A stretch of 21,700 bases of DNA. It comes from a virus. The stretch's first letter is position 1. Every line of letters starts with the position of its first letter. The notes below the pieces were generated by a model. That model did not search any database and had not been told where the DNA came from. It was given only the letters and a program-made list of their open reading frames with translations. The stretch spans positions 1 through 21,700 of the IMG/VR virus record IMGVR_UViG_3300017598_000426; one strand, 5' to 3'. Made by a program: the position numbers and the translations under genes. Below are positions 1 to 7,015 of the stretch, in pieces.

Positions 1-875
1 AAAGTGTTTTCATATGCGGGCGTTTCTTTCGCCTCTTCGTATTGTTTCCGCAGAAAGTCAAGATCAAAAACTTTCCCAAGCATAGGGTTGCATTGCGCCC
101 ATACTTCAGGATCTGTCCAATCATCCGCCAGCGTGGCTTCATATATTACTGGTAAAAACGTCGGCGCGCTTATGATACCGTCGCGCACTTTGCAGGCGTA
201 TTCGTGTTTTTCGTTACATATACTTTCCCGGCAATAGTCCGCCGTGGTCGTATAAATTACAAGCGGCTGAGCCTGTGCGCCTGTGCTTGTGTTTATAACG
301 TCCACAAGCTCCCTATCCTTTTGGACGTGCAACTCGTCGATGAGAGCGCACAAAGTGTTGTAGCCGTGGCTCGTGTTCGCGTCGCTACTTATGCTTTTAT
401 AAACCTTCGTGCCTACTTCAATTATCTTCTGTTGCACTGTAGCGTGGCGGGCAAGCTCGGGGTTGTTTAATACCATACCTTTTGCGATATTGAAAACGAG
501 CGCCGCCTGTTCACGCGCTGCCGCCGCTCCATAGATCTCACCGTGTGGAGCGTCTTCTGTGTATAAAATGTAAAGTATAATCGCGGCAACAAGTGTGCTT
601 TTACTATTTTTACGCGGCACATAGTACAACACTTCGCGGTAGCGCCTGTTACCTTTCAAATCATACCATCCAAAAATGTTGGCTATGATCGCCCGTTCGT
701 GCGGCTCAAGCGTGTATGGTTTACCTGCTAATTTGCCTTTAGCGTGGGTGATGTACTCGGCGAACCAGTTAATCGCCGCTTCCGCTTTTGCAGCGTCGAA
801 CGCGTAGCCCTTCGCGTCGGCGTGTGGGTCGTAGCCTGGAATAGTAGTTATAAGATCTTCAACTTTATCGCTCAT
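1..875 (-). CDS. terL: Terminase large subunit (partial, C-terminus off the window)
   Basis: This is the ATPase/nuclease motor that packages DNA into the prohead. About 291 codons are visible, with no stop before the left edge. The Walker A-like motif VPRKNSKST lies near residues 86-94, Walker B (CALIDELH) near 176-183 and the coupling motif YTTTAD near 208-213. This order and spacing match the Terminase_1/YmfN-type large subunits that pair with P27 small subunits. The C-terminal RNase H-like nuclease domain lies outside the window. The ATG overlaps the stop of the small subunit gene (ATGA), so the two are probably translationally coupled. The identification rests on motifs and on the neighbouring small subunit and is firm. 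Confidence 0.93.
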   Translation of the reverse strand, partial: MSDKVEDLITTIPGYDPHADAKGYAFDAAKAEAAINWFAEYITHAKGKLAGKPYTLEPHERAIIANIFGWYDLKGNRRYREVLYYVPRKNSKSTLVAAIILYILYTEDAPHGEIYGAAAAREQAALVFNIAKGMVLNNPELARHATVQQKIIEVGTKVYKSISSDANTSHGYNTLCALIDELHVQKDRELVDVINTSTGAQAQPLVIYTTTADYCRESICNEKHEYACKVRDGIISAPTFLPVIYEATLADDWTDPEVWAQCNPMLGKVFDLDFLRKQYEEAKETPAYENT

Positions 876-1381
876 GAAATTACCAGCGGCGTAACGTTGC
901 GCGGTTTACCTTTGCCCCGCTTACGTCCGCGCGGGTCGCGCCCAAACTCATGCCCTGTGCCGTCGTGGGTTTTAACGCGGGTGCGGTCTGCTGGTGATAG
1001 TCCCAGTGTAGCCTTGGCCCGCATCCAACCTTCACGGCTTGTAGACATTACGTCAACCATTGGATGCTTGCGCGGGTTGCCCGTTTTGCCGTCTATGTAC
1101 GTCTCGCCGTTTTCGCGTATATACTGGGATGCCCTAACGTAGCGGCTGAACTCTTCGCAGGCTACAGCTAGGATCGCCTGGTCGATAAAACACAAAACGC
1201 TCAGCATAGTAGGATCCGAAGTAATGCGATCCCATTCGCTGAGCGCGTGATCATCGAGCCAGGCTGGCGCGTCTGGTATACCCACTTCAAAAATTGGTTC
1301 ACAATCGCGCTCATATAAGACAGTGCTATCGCGCCGCTTGGCAATAGCTGTTGGTGTAGGTTGTGGTCCTCGTTGACCCAT
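872..1381 (-). CDS. terS: Terminase small subunit, P27 family
   Basis: This is a 169-residue DNA-recognition subunit of the packaging terminase. The N-terminus is basic (MGQRGPQPTPTAIAKRR), as in P27 (Terminase_4) proteins. The C-terminal part carries the family-typical GLSPADRTRVK segment near residue 130, followed by a very basic tail (RGRKRGKGKPR). I chose the ATG at 1381 over an upstream in-frame start because a GGAGG site lies about 11 nt before it and the protein then begins with the family-like N-terminus. A promoter at 1417-1446 lies just upstream, so the packaging genes may be transcribed independently of the early operon. It is followed directly by terL. Confidence 0.9.
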   Translation of the reverse strand: MGQRGPQPTPTAIAKRRDSTVLYERDCEPIFEVGIPDAPAWLDDHALSEWDRITSDPTMLSVLCFIDQAILAVACEEFSRYVRASQYIRENGETYIDGKTGNPRKHPMVDVMSTSREGWMRAKATLGLSPADRTRVKTHDGTGHEFGRDPRGRKRGKGKPRNVTPLVIS

Positions 1382-1416
1382 AAAAGAAAGATCCTCCGCG
1401 CAGGATTGCACGAAAG

Positions 1417-1446
1417 ATCATATCATACTTTACTGTTCTATGTCAA
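1417..1446 (-). promoter_or_regulatory. Sigma-70-type promoter for terS-terL
   Basis: On the minus strand TTGACA (1446-1441) is followed after 18 nt by TATGAT (1422-1417). A second overlapping TATGAT (1427-1422) would give a spacing of only 13 nt. The 5' leader to the terS ATG would be about 28-30 nt and includes the GGAGG site. Confidence 0.75.
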
Positions 1447-1666
1447 ACTGTTACATTTTGCCCTTTCTGGTTTGTCACGCAAACCGACACTAAAAACCCT
1501 CGAAAAAAAACGCTTGCTAAACGGCATGGTAACGCGATTCCAGCCACTGCCAGAATATAATACCCCCTGCCACACGCCCCAGGATGCCCGCCACGCCACG
1601 ATCTGTAGCACAGTGGAACCGTATACCCTATTGAATTATAATCGCTTACAATCCATTATAGCGCGT
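1447..1666 (-). other. 220-nt intergenic region upstream of the terminase promoter
   Basis: I see no convincing gene here. Read on the minus strand it holds one copy of a ~60-nt repeated element (1589-1648), a bulged hairpin (GGCA-TGG pairing with CCATGCC, about 1522-1550), and 20 nt later a run of eight T (1510-1503). The hairpin and T-run are not adjacent, so a terminator is possible but weak. Two TATAAT-like hexamers have no matching -35 box. Confidence 0.5.
1589..1648 (-). repeat. Intergenic repeat element, copy 1
   Basis: Read on the minus strand the block begins TAAGCGATTA and ends AGATCGTGGCGTGGCG. Copy 2 lies at 7094-7154 with the same two ends, almost the same length (60 versus 61 nt) and a diverged middle. 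The exact 16-nt match is 1589-1604 with 7094-7109. Confidence 0.5.
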
Positions 1667-1852
1667 TCACTTCCCCTTGTAGTCCGTCTCATAGAAACCC
1701 GAACCCTTGAAGATCACACGCCCGCCGCTACCTATCTGCCGGTGCGCTTCAGCTTTACACCACCAACAAGGCACAACCTCGGGCGCTCCCGTTTGATACA
1801 GCGCTTCGAAGGTATGATCGCAGGATCCGCAAATATAGGTGAATGTTGGCAT
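1667..1852 (-). CDS. FmdB-family zinc-ribbon protein
   Basis: This 61-residue protein has two CxxC knuckles (CGSC near residues 8-11 and CWWC near 29-32) and the C-terminal signature FKGSGFYETDYKGK. That signature is typical of FmdB-type zinc ribbons, which occur as small proteins in bacteria and phages. The molecular function of the family is not established; a nucleic-acid or protein-binding regulatory role is usually assumed. The ATG is fused to the stop of a possible 17-codon ORF (TAATG). Its own Shine-Dalgarno (GGAG, about 12 nt upstream) is poorly placed, so translation may depend on coupling. It precedes the terminase genes. Confidence 0.8.
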   Translation of the reverse strand: MPTFTYICGSCDHTFEALYQTGAPEVVPCWWCKAEAHRQIGSGGRVIFKGSGFYETDYKGK

Positions 1853-1905
1853 TATTTTAGACGCTCCACTGTTATTGCTACTGCTGTAATCCTTCGGGAT
1901 CTCAC
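1852..1905 (-). CDS. Possible 17-residue GTG-started micro-ORF
   Basis: The sequence is VRSRRITAVAITVERLK with a GTG start. A very good Shine-Dalgarno (AGGAGG, about 7 nt upstream) sits inside the end of the preceding gene. The GTG overlaps the previous stop (GTGA) and the stop overlaps the next start (TAATG). It therefore bridges what would otherwise be a 49-nt gap by the same junction style as its neighbours. It may be a true micro-protein or merely a device carrying ribosomes to the zinc-ribbon start. No homology can be judged at this length. Confidence 0.35.
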   Translation of the reverse strand: MRSRRITAVAITVERLK

Positions 1906-2171
1906 CGTCTTTCCTCCTGGTTCATTTGTTCGATTATGATATCCGCCGTGGGTGTCTCGTTGTCGTCTACTGCTGTCTTCTCGATCATGCGGTCAAACAC
2001 AAGATCAATCAATTCCTTATTATGGATAAAGGCAAGGCCCACGGCCCATGCTAATGTTCTGTCTTTTATGTCGCGCTCACTTAACCCGTCGCGCCGTAAG
2101 CCATAGATCATATCTATTCCAGAATCTGCGATCTGTTCTATCAGTTTGCCTTTGTCTGTTTCATCCATCAT
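1902..2171 (-). CDS. Hypothetical phage protein, 89 aa
   Basis: I do not recognise this acidic, helical protein. It contains no cysteine, membrane segment or known motif. A segment such as LAWAVGLAFIHNKELIDLVFDRMIE suggests amphipathic helices. The start is one of two adjacent ATGs: the first overlaps the upstream stop as ATGA and the second as TGATG. GAGGAA lies about 7 nt before the first, which I chose. Its position in the tightly coupled run leading to the terminase supports it being real. Confidence 0.7.
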   Translation of the reverse strand: MMDETDKGKLIEQIADSGIDMIYGLRRDGLSERDIKDRTLAWAVGLAFIHNKELIDLVFDRMIEKTAVDDNETPTADIIIEQMNQEERR

Positions 2172-2389
2172 GCTATTTCCTCGCGAATCCGCTCAATCAC
2201 CGCTTCAATAGTCGCCGCTGTATAGACTTGCTTGTCCCAGGTTCCCCGCGCTCTTCTCCCGTCTAGTGCTGGCCTGAGTACTACATGACGCGGGCCAATG
2301 GGGAAACTATAGCGCAGCGCGTTAAACTTCTGGAAGTGTTCAAGCGCATCGGCTGCGCCCCTGTCGAAGGTTTCTAATTTGTCGATCAT
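2168..2389 (-). CDS. Hypothetical phage protein, 73 aa
   Basis: This is a small basic protein starting MIDKLETFDRGAADALEHF, with no motif I can name. Its ATG overlaps the stop of the HNH gene (ATGA) and its TGA overlaps the next gene. It sits between an HNH endonuclease and small genes upstream of the terminase, a region where phages often carry packaging accessory proteins. That role is only a positional guess. Confidence 0.7.
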   Translation of the reverse strand: MIDKLETFDRGAADALEHFQKFNALRYSFPIGPRHVVLRPALDGRRARGTWDKQVYTAATIEAVIERIREEIA

Positions 2390-2724
2390 CGCTTACCCTT
2401 TCGCGTTTCAGCCTCCACGCGGTTGTGACAAGTCGCGCACAGGCTTTGTAGATTGTCTCCATTATACGCTAATTCAGGATCTACAACAAGCGGTATTATG
2501 TGGTGAACATGATCCGCCTTTTGTGTTTCACCTAATCGCTTATGTGTACCATACGGATCTTCACATAGTGGATGCTGTAACCTGTACCATTTGGAAACCT
2601 TGCGCCATCGTGGATCCTGGTGTATTTTATTGGTCGTGCTATGCCTTCGCCGCTCATCGCTTGCGCGTTGTGTATCGCGTCGGTTGCGCTGTCGCTCCGC
2701 GTGGCTTAGTGGTTTCGTTGGCAT
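2386..2724 (-). CDS. HNH endonuclease
   Basis: This 112-residue protein has a highly basic N-terminal half and a C-terminal HNH fold: DHVHHIIPL (first histidines), then NLQSLCATCHNRVEAE with the Asn, the CxxC pair and the final His. An upstream CEDP segment may complete a zinc site. In HK97-like cos phages a terminase-associated HNH nuclease assists genome cleavage at packaging, and this gene is close to terS, which suggests a similar job. The ATG at 2724 (TAATG with the methyltransferase stop, CAGGAG about 8 nt upstream) is preferred over a GTG six bases earlier. Confidence 0.85.
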   Translation of the reverse strand: MPTKPLSHAERQRNRRDTQRASDERRRHSTTNKIHQDPRWRKVSKWYRLQHPLCEDPYGTHKRLGETQKADHVHHIIPLVVDPELAYNGDNLQSLCATCHNRVEAETRKGKR

Positions 2725-3500
2725 TAACACAACTCCTGCTGCGCACCTGCGCGAATCGCGTCAGCTATGCGTTTTTCTGCGATCTTAAAACACTCCACGT
2801 CACGCTCGATCCCGATAAAATCGCGCTCAGTCTGCACACACGCAACGCCTGTAGACCCACTCCCCATACATGAGTCCAGTACAGTCTCTCCTTCATTCGT
2901 ATACGTCCTGATAAGATATTCCATTAATGATACGGGTTTTTGAGTGGGGTGTACCTTCTTTCCTTCGCCTTTTTCGTCCACCTCTAATACATCTGTAGGG
3001 TAGTTGGTCCACTTTTGCGTATACCCTTTATCATGAGAGGGTCTGTAGTAATCATTTTGCTTATGTGTGTTTCCTGACTTGGTTCCCTTCACTTCACAGG
3101 GGATTAGACCTTGAGGATTATAAATCATGTTGTTGGGATCACAATTACTGGTCTTGCCTTCTGAAAACACCACGATATCCTCATATGCCTTCAAAGGTTT
3201 TAGCTTTGCATTCATGAAGCCTACGGGTCTATTCTTACGCCATACCCAAGTATACTTAAACATTTCCATATTACTTGCTATCAGGGAGGTGGTAAAGGGC
3301 TGTAAAGCCGTTAATACTATAGCTCTATTGGGTTTAATAATTCTCTTATATTGTTCCCACATAGGCTCAAAGGGTATTATAGAATCCCACTGGCACTGAG
3401 TTGTCCCATAGGGCGGATCTGTCAGTACCAGGTCAACACTATGATCTGGTATATCGCACATCTTCTCTAAACAATCGCCGTGTATTAAATTTATCGGCAC
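2724..3500 (-). CDS. DNA methyltransferase, beta class (N6-adenine or N4-cytosine)
   Basis: This 258-residue SAM-dependent DNA methyltransferase has the catalytic DPPY at residues 28-31 ahead of the SAM-binding motif (DSCMGSGSTG, about 209-218). Motif IV before motif I defines the beta class. HPTQKP precedes motif I, as usual in this family. The probable role is self-modification of phage DNA against host restriction or for packaging/replication control; the target sequence cannot be read from the protein. I chose a GTG start at 3500: it forms TAGTG with the upstream stop and has GGAGGGG about 8 nt before it. The upstream extension is low-complexity and overlaps the preceding gene. Confidence 0.88.
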   Translation of the reverse strand: MPINLIHGDCLEKMCDIPDHSVDLVLTDPPYGTTQCQWDSIIPFEPMWEQYKRIIKPNRAIVLTALQPFTTSLIASNMEMFKYTWVWRKNRPVGFMNAKLKPLKAYEDIVVFSEGKTSNCDPNNMIYNPQGLIPCEVKGTKSGNTHKQNDYYRPSHDKGYTQKWTNYPTDVLEVDEKGEGKKVHPTQKPVSLMEYLIRTYTNEGETVLDSCMGSGSTGVACVQTERDFIGIERDVECFKIAEKRIADAIRAGAQQELC

Positions 3501-3859
3501 TACTTGCGCCCCTCCGCTTCTAATAGTGTTCGTGCTGGCTCTACCTTTTGCGCGTCTTGTTTTTCGCCACACGGCTTACACATCCATCCGCGATCCGTGT
3601 TGCGCCGTAGCGCTTCGCCACGGTCGAATAGCTCGCCGCAGTCAACACATAACAATAGCTGTGTGTACGTTAGCGGGCCATTAGCTTTGCTGTAGTGCAT
3701 ACCCGCTTTTGTAGTAGCGCCGCCGCGCCTATTTTTGTAGCGCCCTTCAAATTCGGAAGCGTCGCCAGTACTGGATTGCTTTTCTCGGTTCTGCCTTAGT
3801 ATTACCGACTTGTACCCAATAGTATCCATCGCGTGATGCTGTGTGCCGTTGTGCTTCAT
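3500..3859 (-). CDS. Hypothetical protein with C-terminal zinc ribbon, 119 aa
   Basis: This basic protein has one probable zinc ribbon, CVDCGELF near residues 71-78 and CKPCG near 93-97. The rest, including an Arg/Gly-rich stretch, is unremarkable. The start lies 3 nt after the upstream stop, with GAAAGGG before it. It sits between two methyltransferase genes and could be a DNA-binding accessory, but nothing shows this directly. Its first codons (MKHN) resemble those of two other ORFs in the window. Confidence 0.7.
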   Translation of the reverse strand: MKHNGTQHHAMDTIGYKSVILRQNREKQSSTGDASEFEGRYKNRRGGATTKAGMHYSKANGPLTYTQLLLCVDCGELFDRGEALRRNTDRGWMCKPCGEKQDAQKVEPARTLLEAEGRK

Positions 3860-3862
3860 GCT

Positions 3863-4369
3863 TTACCCTTTCGGCTTTTTGCCGTTAGCCCATAGCGTTA
3901 TACGCGGCGTGCCGTGCGCCTTCGCTGATTCGGGCGTGATGATTGTTAGTTGCTGCGGCTTGCTGTTACTTGAAGACTCCACACTTTCGGGCGGCTCGAA
4001 TTGGATACGGGTTAGCGCCAGGCGAATCTCCTCGATATGCGGCAAGTGTTCGTGGAAGTAGGCGCAGTCTACTATGTAGTTTGTTAGCATAACAGTTGTT
4101 ACGTTGTTGCACCGCGCTTGCTCGATTGCTTTGGCTATCCATGGAGCAACGTCGCTATATGGCGGATTACACCAGGCTACACACTGATCCCAGTTGTTGT
4201 TGTCGTCGCCATATCTCCAGCATAATTCCAGTGCGTTGTTTGGAAGCTCGATCCAGTTTTGTATTTTAGCGTTGTCCTTCGTCGCGCACACATCAATAGT
4301 AAACCCAAACTCATGATCCAACGGGTCGAAGATATAGTCGGGCGTTGCCCAGGAATCGCGTATACTCAT
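3863..4369 (-). CDS. dam: Phage N-6-adenine DNA methyltransferase (Dam, PF05869 type)
   Basis: This 168-residue protein begins SIRDSWATPDYIFDPLDHEF and continues FTIDVCA, then CNPPYSDVAPWIAKA around residues 67-81. The WxTP opening, the DVCA motif and NPPY are the hallmarks of the phage DNA_N-6-adenine-methyltransferase family. It would transfer a methyl group from SAM to adenine N6 in phage DNA, blocking restriction enzymes. The start forms TAATG with the resolvase stop. It is the second of three DNA methyltransferases in about 3.8 kb. Confidence 0.87.
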   Translation of the reverse strand: MSIRDSWATPDYIFDPLDHEFGFTIDVCATKDNAKIQNWIELPNNALELCWRYGDDNNNWDQCVAWCNPPYSDVAPWIAKAIEQARCNNVTTVMLTNYIVDCAYFHEHLPHIEEIRLALTRIQFEPPESVESSSNSKPQQLTIITPESAKAHGTPRITLWANGKKPKG

Positions 4370-4857
4370 TACTCACCCTCCGCTTTTAAGTTTTCGTTGC
4401 CCCAGTGCGCTATACACACAGCTACACTTTCGTCTTCGCTCAAGTCGTCACGGCCCGTCAGTGCTGCCGCGAACTGGATTGCGCCCTGTATGATCTCCTT
4501 GCGCTTGCGTGGTCGCTTACCGTCATCCATTGCTGGTAGCACCTTGGCCCACGTTGTAACGCCTGGTAACTCAAAACAACAACACGCGCCAATGGCTACG
4601 CCTTCGATGTTGCCCTGCACGCGCGATAACCCAGCCATCACCGCAGCATTGCGCCCCATGTACACATTTTCACAAACGACGGTATTGACTTCAAACACGC
4701 CCACGGCCTTAAGTAAGTCAAGGTAGAACCCGCGCCCATCTTCGTTTTTTGTGCGCGTTAATCCTGTTTGCCACACGCCATTAATATCCTTATAAGCCCA
4801 TGCCGTCGGTTTTGCGTATGCTGGGTCGAGACCTAAACAGTTAATCTGTGTACTCAT
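4369..4857 (-). CDS. RuvC-like Holliday junction resolvase
   Basis: This 162-residue protein has an RNase H-like fold. GLDPAY near the N-terminus provides Asp11, CENVYMG provides Glu63, and the C-terminal acidic cluster DLSEDES (138-144) is followed by VAVCIAHWG, resembling the DA-xx-A-I-A-x-x-H end of RuvC proteins. Such phage enzymes resolve branched replication/recombination intermediates before packaging. The start at 4857 forms TGATG with the previous stop and has GGAGG about 10 nt upstream; an upstream in-frame start would overlap the previous gene by 64 nt. Confidence 0.82.
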   Translation of the reverse strand: MSTQINCLGLDPAYAKPTAWAYKDINGVWQTGLTRTKNEDGRGFYLDLLKAVGVFEVNTVVCENVYMGRNAAVMAGLSRVQGNIEGVAIGACCCFELPGVTTWAKVLPAMDDGKRPRKRKEIIQGAIQFAAALTGRDDLSEDESVAVCIAHWGNENLKAEGE

Positions 4858-5069
4858 CAAAACGATCCTCCGAGCGCAGCGCCTAGCACCCGCGCAATTT
4901 GTTGAACTAAAAACGCACATAACGCAAGCCCGAAAACAGCAACAGGCACAAAAGAAAAAGATTCGCTTACTGCCTTCTCGTCTTCGCTTAGCGTTTTGGA
5001 TTGCCTAGCAAGTGCGCCCCACAAGAAGACGCACACGCCAACAATTACAACATACTGAGAGAACAGCAT
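4857..5069 (-). CDS. Small membrane protein, 70 aa, two transmembrane segments
   Basis: Hydrophobic segments at about residues 5-20 (YVVIVGVCVFLWGAL) and 43-63 (PVAVFGLALCAFLVQQIARVL) flank a polar, acidic middle (KTLSEDEKAVSES). A hairpin in the inner membrane is the likely topology. The ATG follows the previous stop by one base and the stop is shared with the resolvase start. It pairs with the preceding 37-residue membrane peptide. Superinfection exclusion or membrane association of replication proteins are possibilities without direct evidence. Confidence 0.65.
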   Translation of the reverse strand: MLFSQYVVIVGVCVFLWGALARQSKTLSEDEKAVSESFSFVPVAVFGLALCAFLVQQIARVLGAALGGSF

Positions 5070-5070
5070 A

Positions 5071-5184
5071 TTATACTCCAGACAGCGCAGTAACCGCGCC
5101 AGTTATGACCAGGATTAAAGCACCCACAGCGAACAGTACAGCCGTTACGCCAATCCAGAATGTTTCGTCGTCGTTGTGTTTCAT
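5071..5184 (-). CDS. Single-pass membrane peptide, 37 aa
   Basis: The peptide begins MKHNDDETFWIG and continues as one hydrophobic helix (VTAVLFAVGALILVITGAV, about residues 13-31). The ATG is fused to the stop of the cytosine methyltransferase gene (TAATG), and the stop is one base before the next ATG. The charged N-terminus and single helix fit a small inner-membrane protein. The fit into both junctions and the clean hydrophobic profile support a real gene. Confidence 0.6.
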   Translation of the reverse strand: MKHNDDETFWIGVTAVLFAVGALILVITGAVTALSGV

Positions 5185-6239
5185 TATTCGATCTCCATGT
5201 TTTTTAAAATGTGGGCTATTACGTCAACGGTAAAACCGTTACCGAGCATTTTGTATCGCTGGGTATTGCTAACGTGATCCGTGTACCCGTCAGACACAGT
5301 CTGTAGCCGCTCACACTCGATTGGTGTAAGTTTGCGGTAGTGTGTCGGCTGGCTCGTGGCTATTTTTGGCTCCTGTCCGCCGCCTGTTGCGCTTGCTAGA
5401 AGTGTTGGGCTTTTACCTTCAGCACTGTATACGCGATTACGCATTCCGTTCTTGCCTGTTGCGCTAGTCGTGCCCACTTGGTGACACCCTATTTTCCGCC
5501 CCTCACCGCCACCGGTGGTATCGAGTGTTGGTGACTTATGATCAATACTGTAGATGTTGCCATTCATCCCTTTACCGCTGGGGTGAGTGTTGGCAATAAC
5601 CACCATCCTTTGCTCTGATTGTAGTAGCGGCTCCCCAGCTAATACCTTTTTGCGTTTCTTGTCGATTGACCCACCCTTATAATAATTTGCATCAATACAG
5701 TGCGACTTGTCCCGATCCACTTCGCCGTCTTCGATAATATCGCGTAGCACTAGGCCGCGATCTTCTGGTTGCTCCACGCCTGGGATATTTGTCCAGTATA
5801 ACCTGACCCGATTTTGTGCGCTCACCAGTGCGCTGTTAATCTTGATCGGCTCCACGCCTACCGCTTCGCTAATAACGTCCTGGTACTCTTTTTTCATCCG
5901 CACATTCTCCAGGAGAAAATAGCGCGGTTTCACTTCGCGCAGGATTCTCACGAACTCAAAAAACAGCTCAGAACGCGGATCGTTAAAGTTTAGTTGTTTG
6001 CCTGCAAAACTAAAACCTTGACATGGCGAACCGCCCACCAGTAGATCAATATTTGGCAAAGTATCAGCACTGACCATATGTATGTCACCCAGTTGTATCG
6101 TTTCGGGATAGTTCGCCTGTGTAACCTTGATCGCGTACTTGTCGATCTCACTGGCGAAGTACCGATCCGGTTTAATACCTATGCGATTCAGCGCGATTTG
6201 GGCGCAGCTCATTCCGTCAAATAAAGATAATACGTTCAT
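5184..6239 (-). CDS. dcm: C5-cytosine DNA methyltransferase
   Basis: This 351-residue enzyme is complete. Motif I (SLFDGMSCA) is at the N-terminus, motif IV GGSPCQGFSFAG has catalytic Cys73, motif VI is ENV (111-113), motif VIII QNRVR (142-146) and the C-terminal motif X is MLGNGFTVDVIAHIL. The target-recognition region (about 180-310) contains two related repeats, YSIDHKSPTLDTTGGG and YSAEGKSPTLLASATGGG. No partner restriction enzyme is present, so it acts as a solitary phage methyltransferase, probably anti-restriction. Its start overlaps the previous stop (ATGA). Confidence 0.95.
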   Translation of the reverse strand: MNVLSLFDGMSCAQIALNRIGIKPDRYFASEIDKYAIKVTQANYPETIQLGDIHMVSADTLPNIDLLVGGSPCQGFSFAGKQLNFNDPRSELFFEFVRILREVKPRYFLLENVRMKKEYQDVISEAVGVEPIKINSALVSAQNRVRLYWTNIPGVEQPEDRGLVLRDIIEDGEVDRDKSHCIDANYYKGGSIDKKRKKVLAGEPLLQSEQRMVVIANTHPSGKGMNGNIYSIDHKSPTLDTTGGGEGRKIGCHQVGTTSATGKNGMRNRVYSAEGKSPTLLASATGGGQEPKIATSQPTHYRKLTPIECERLQTVSDGYTDHVSNTQRYKMLGNGFTVDVIAHILKNMEIE

Positions 6240-6508
6240 GATATACCAGCCACACGCACTGGTGTATTTTCTAATCTATTAAATAACGATTGGATAATAC
6301 CGTCAATAGCGTCCTCATCTTCTGTTCCGTCCGCGTCTGGCACAGATTCACCGCCAGCGTCAACACATTCCCAGCAGGGCCAACCACGGTTTCCGTCCGC
6401 GTCCTCGCCATCGGTACTAGGCTCTAATATGTCCCAGGCTAGGATCTCATACGCTACGCCGTTAGGCGATTCGTATGTTGCCGTCAATTCTCGTTTATGT
6501 TGTTTCAT
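6236..6508 (-). CDS. Acidic hypothetical protein, 90 aa
   Basis: This strongly acidic protein has Asp/Glu-rich runs (EPSTDGEDADGN, DADGTEDEDAIDG) and a CWEC pair near residues 45-48. It is unrecognised. It overlaps both neighbours by 4 nt (ATGA). The charge resembles DNA-mimic or inhibitor proteins encoded near phage methyltransferases, but composition alone cannot establish that. Confidence 0.7.
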   Translation of the reverse strand: MKQHKRELTATYESPNGVAYEILAWDILEPSTDGEDADGNRGWPCWECVDAGGESVPDADGTEDEDAIDGIIQSLFNRLENTPVRVAGIS

Positions 6509-6885
6509 TCGTTTGTGTCCTCAAAGGTTTCGCCGTTTTTTAAGCGTTCTGTTAGTTCATCTACTACTGTTTCATGCATGATGTTTGCTTTATCATCTGC
6601 ATCCAGTTCTGCAATAGACCATGGTGAGTTAAAATGTATTTGACGATCTGTGTCTGGATCATAATATTTTGTGTTTTTGGAATTAACATGAAATGCCATC
6701 GTTTCGAAATACCGATCAGACCCTATATGAACAAAACCCCTTTGGTCGTCTTGATAATACAAACCGACAGATGAAATCACAATTTTTCTATCACCACATT
6801 CAATCAATGTGTTCCGTCTGAATCGACATCGATCCGCGCATATAAAATGGCCCATCCAACCGCGCTCTGTTCGTTTTACTTTCAT
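6505..6885 (-). CDS. Conserved phage hypothetical protein, 126 aa
   Basis: The N-terminus MKVKRTERGWMGHFICADRC, followed by RFRRNTLIECGDRKIVIS, belongs, from memory, to a protein found repeatedly in proteobacterial prophages; its function is unknown. Two cysteines (CADRC) and a later Cys could bind metal. The C-terminal third is helical and acidic (DELTERLKNGETFEDTNE). It is coupled at both ends by ATGA overlaps. Confidence 0.75.
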   Translation of the reverse strand: MKVKRTERGWMGHFICADRCRFRRNTLIECGDRKIVISSVGLYYQDDQRGFVHIGSDRYFETMAFHVNSKNTKYYDPDTDRQIHFNSPWSIAELDADDKANIMHETVVDELTERLKNGETFEDTNE

Positions 6886-7013
6886 TCGTTTGTGTCTCCC
6901 GTTTGTGTTGTGATCACCTGGTATAACTCTCTGATAAAAAGCAAGTGCATAATCTCAATCAGTCCCATGATCGGTATCCTTTCCGTGTTCATCGTATTGC
7001 CAGTTTTACTCAT
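6882..7013 (-). CDS. Small hypothetical protein, 43 aa
   Basis: It begins MSKTGNTMNTERIPIMGLIE and ends TTQTGDTNE, with an amphipathic helix (MGLIEIMHLLFIREL) in the middle. Its stop overlaps the next ATG (ATGA), exactly like its neighbours. The start is weakly supported: GAGG directly abuts the ATG, while a tiny ORF with a good ribosome site ends 2 nt upstream (TGAGGATG), so reinitiation could supply ribosomes. Confidence 0.55.
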   Translation of the reverse strand: MSKTGNTMNTERIPIMGLIEIMHLLFIRELYQVITTQTGDTNE

Positions 7014-7015
7014 CC

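Noticed and set aside
1503-1550. Rho-independent terminator before the terminase promoter
   Set aside because: The bulged hairpin and the T8 run are separated by 11 or more nt of unpaired sequence; recorded only as a possibility in the intergenic entry.
1361-1939. Plus-strand 192-codon ORF across the intergenic region before terS
   Set aside because: It runs antisense through terS, the promoter and the zinc-ribbon gene; no promoter, ribosome site or protein-like composition supports it.
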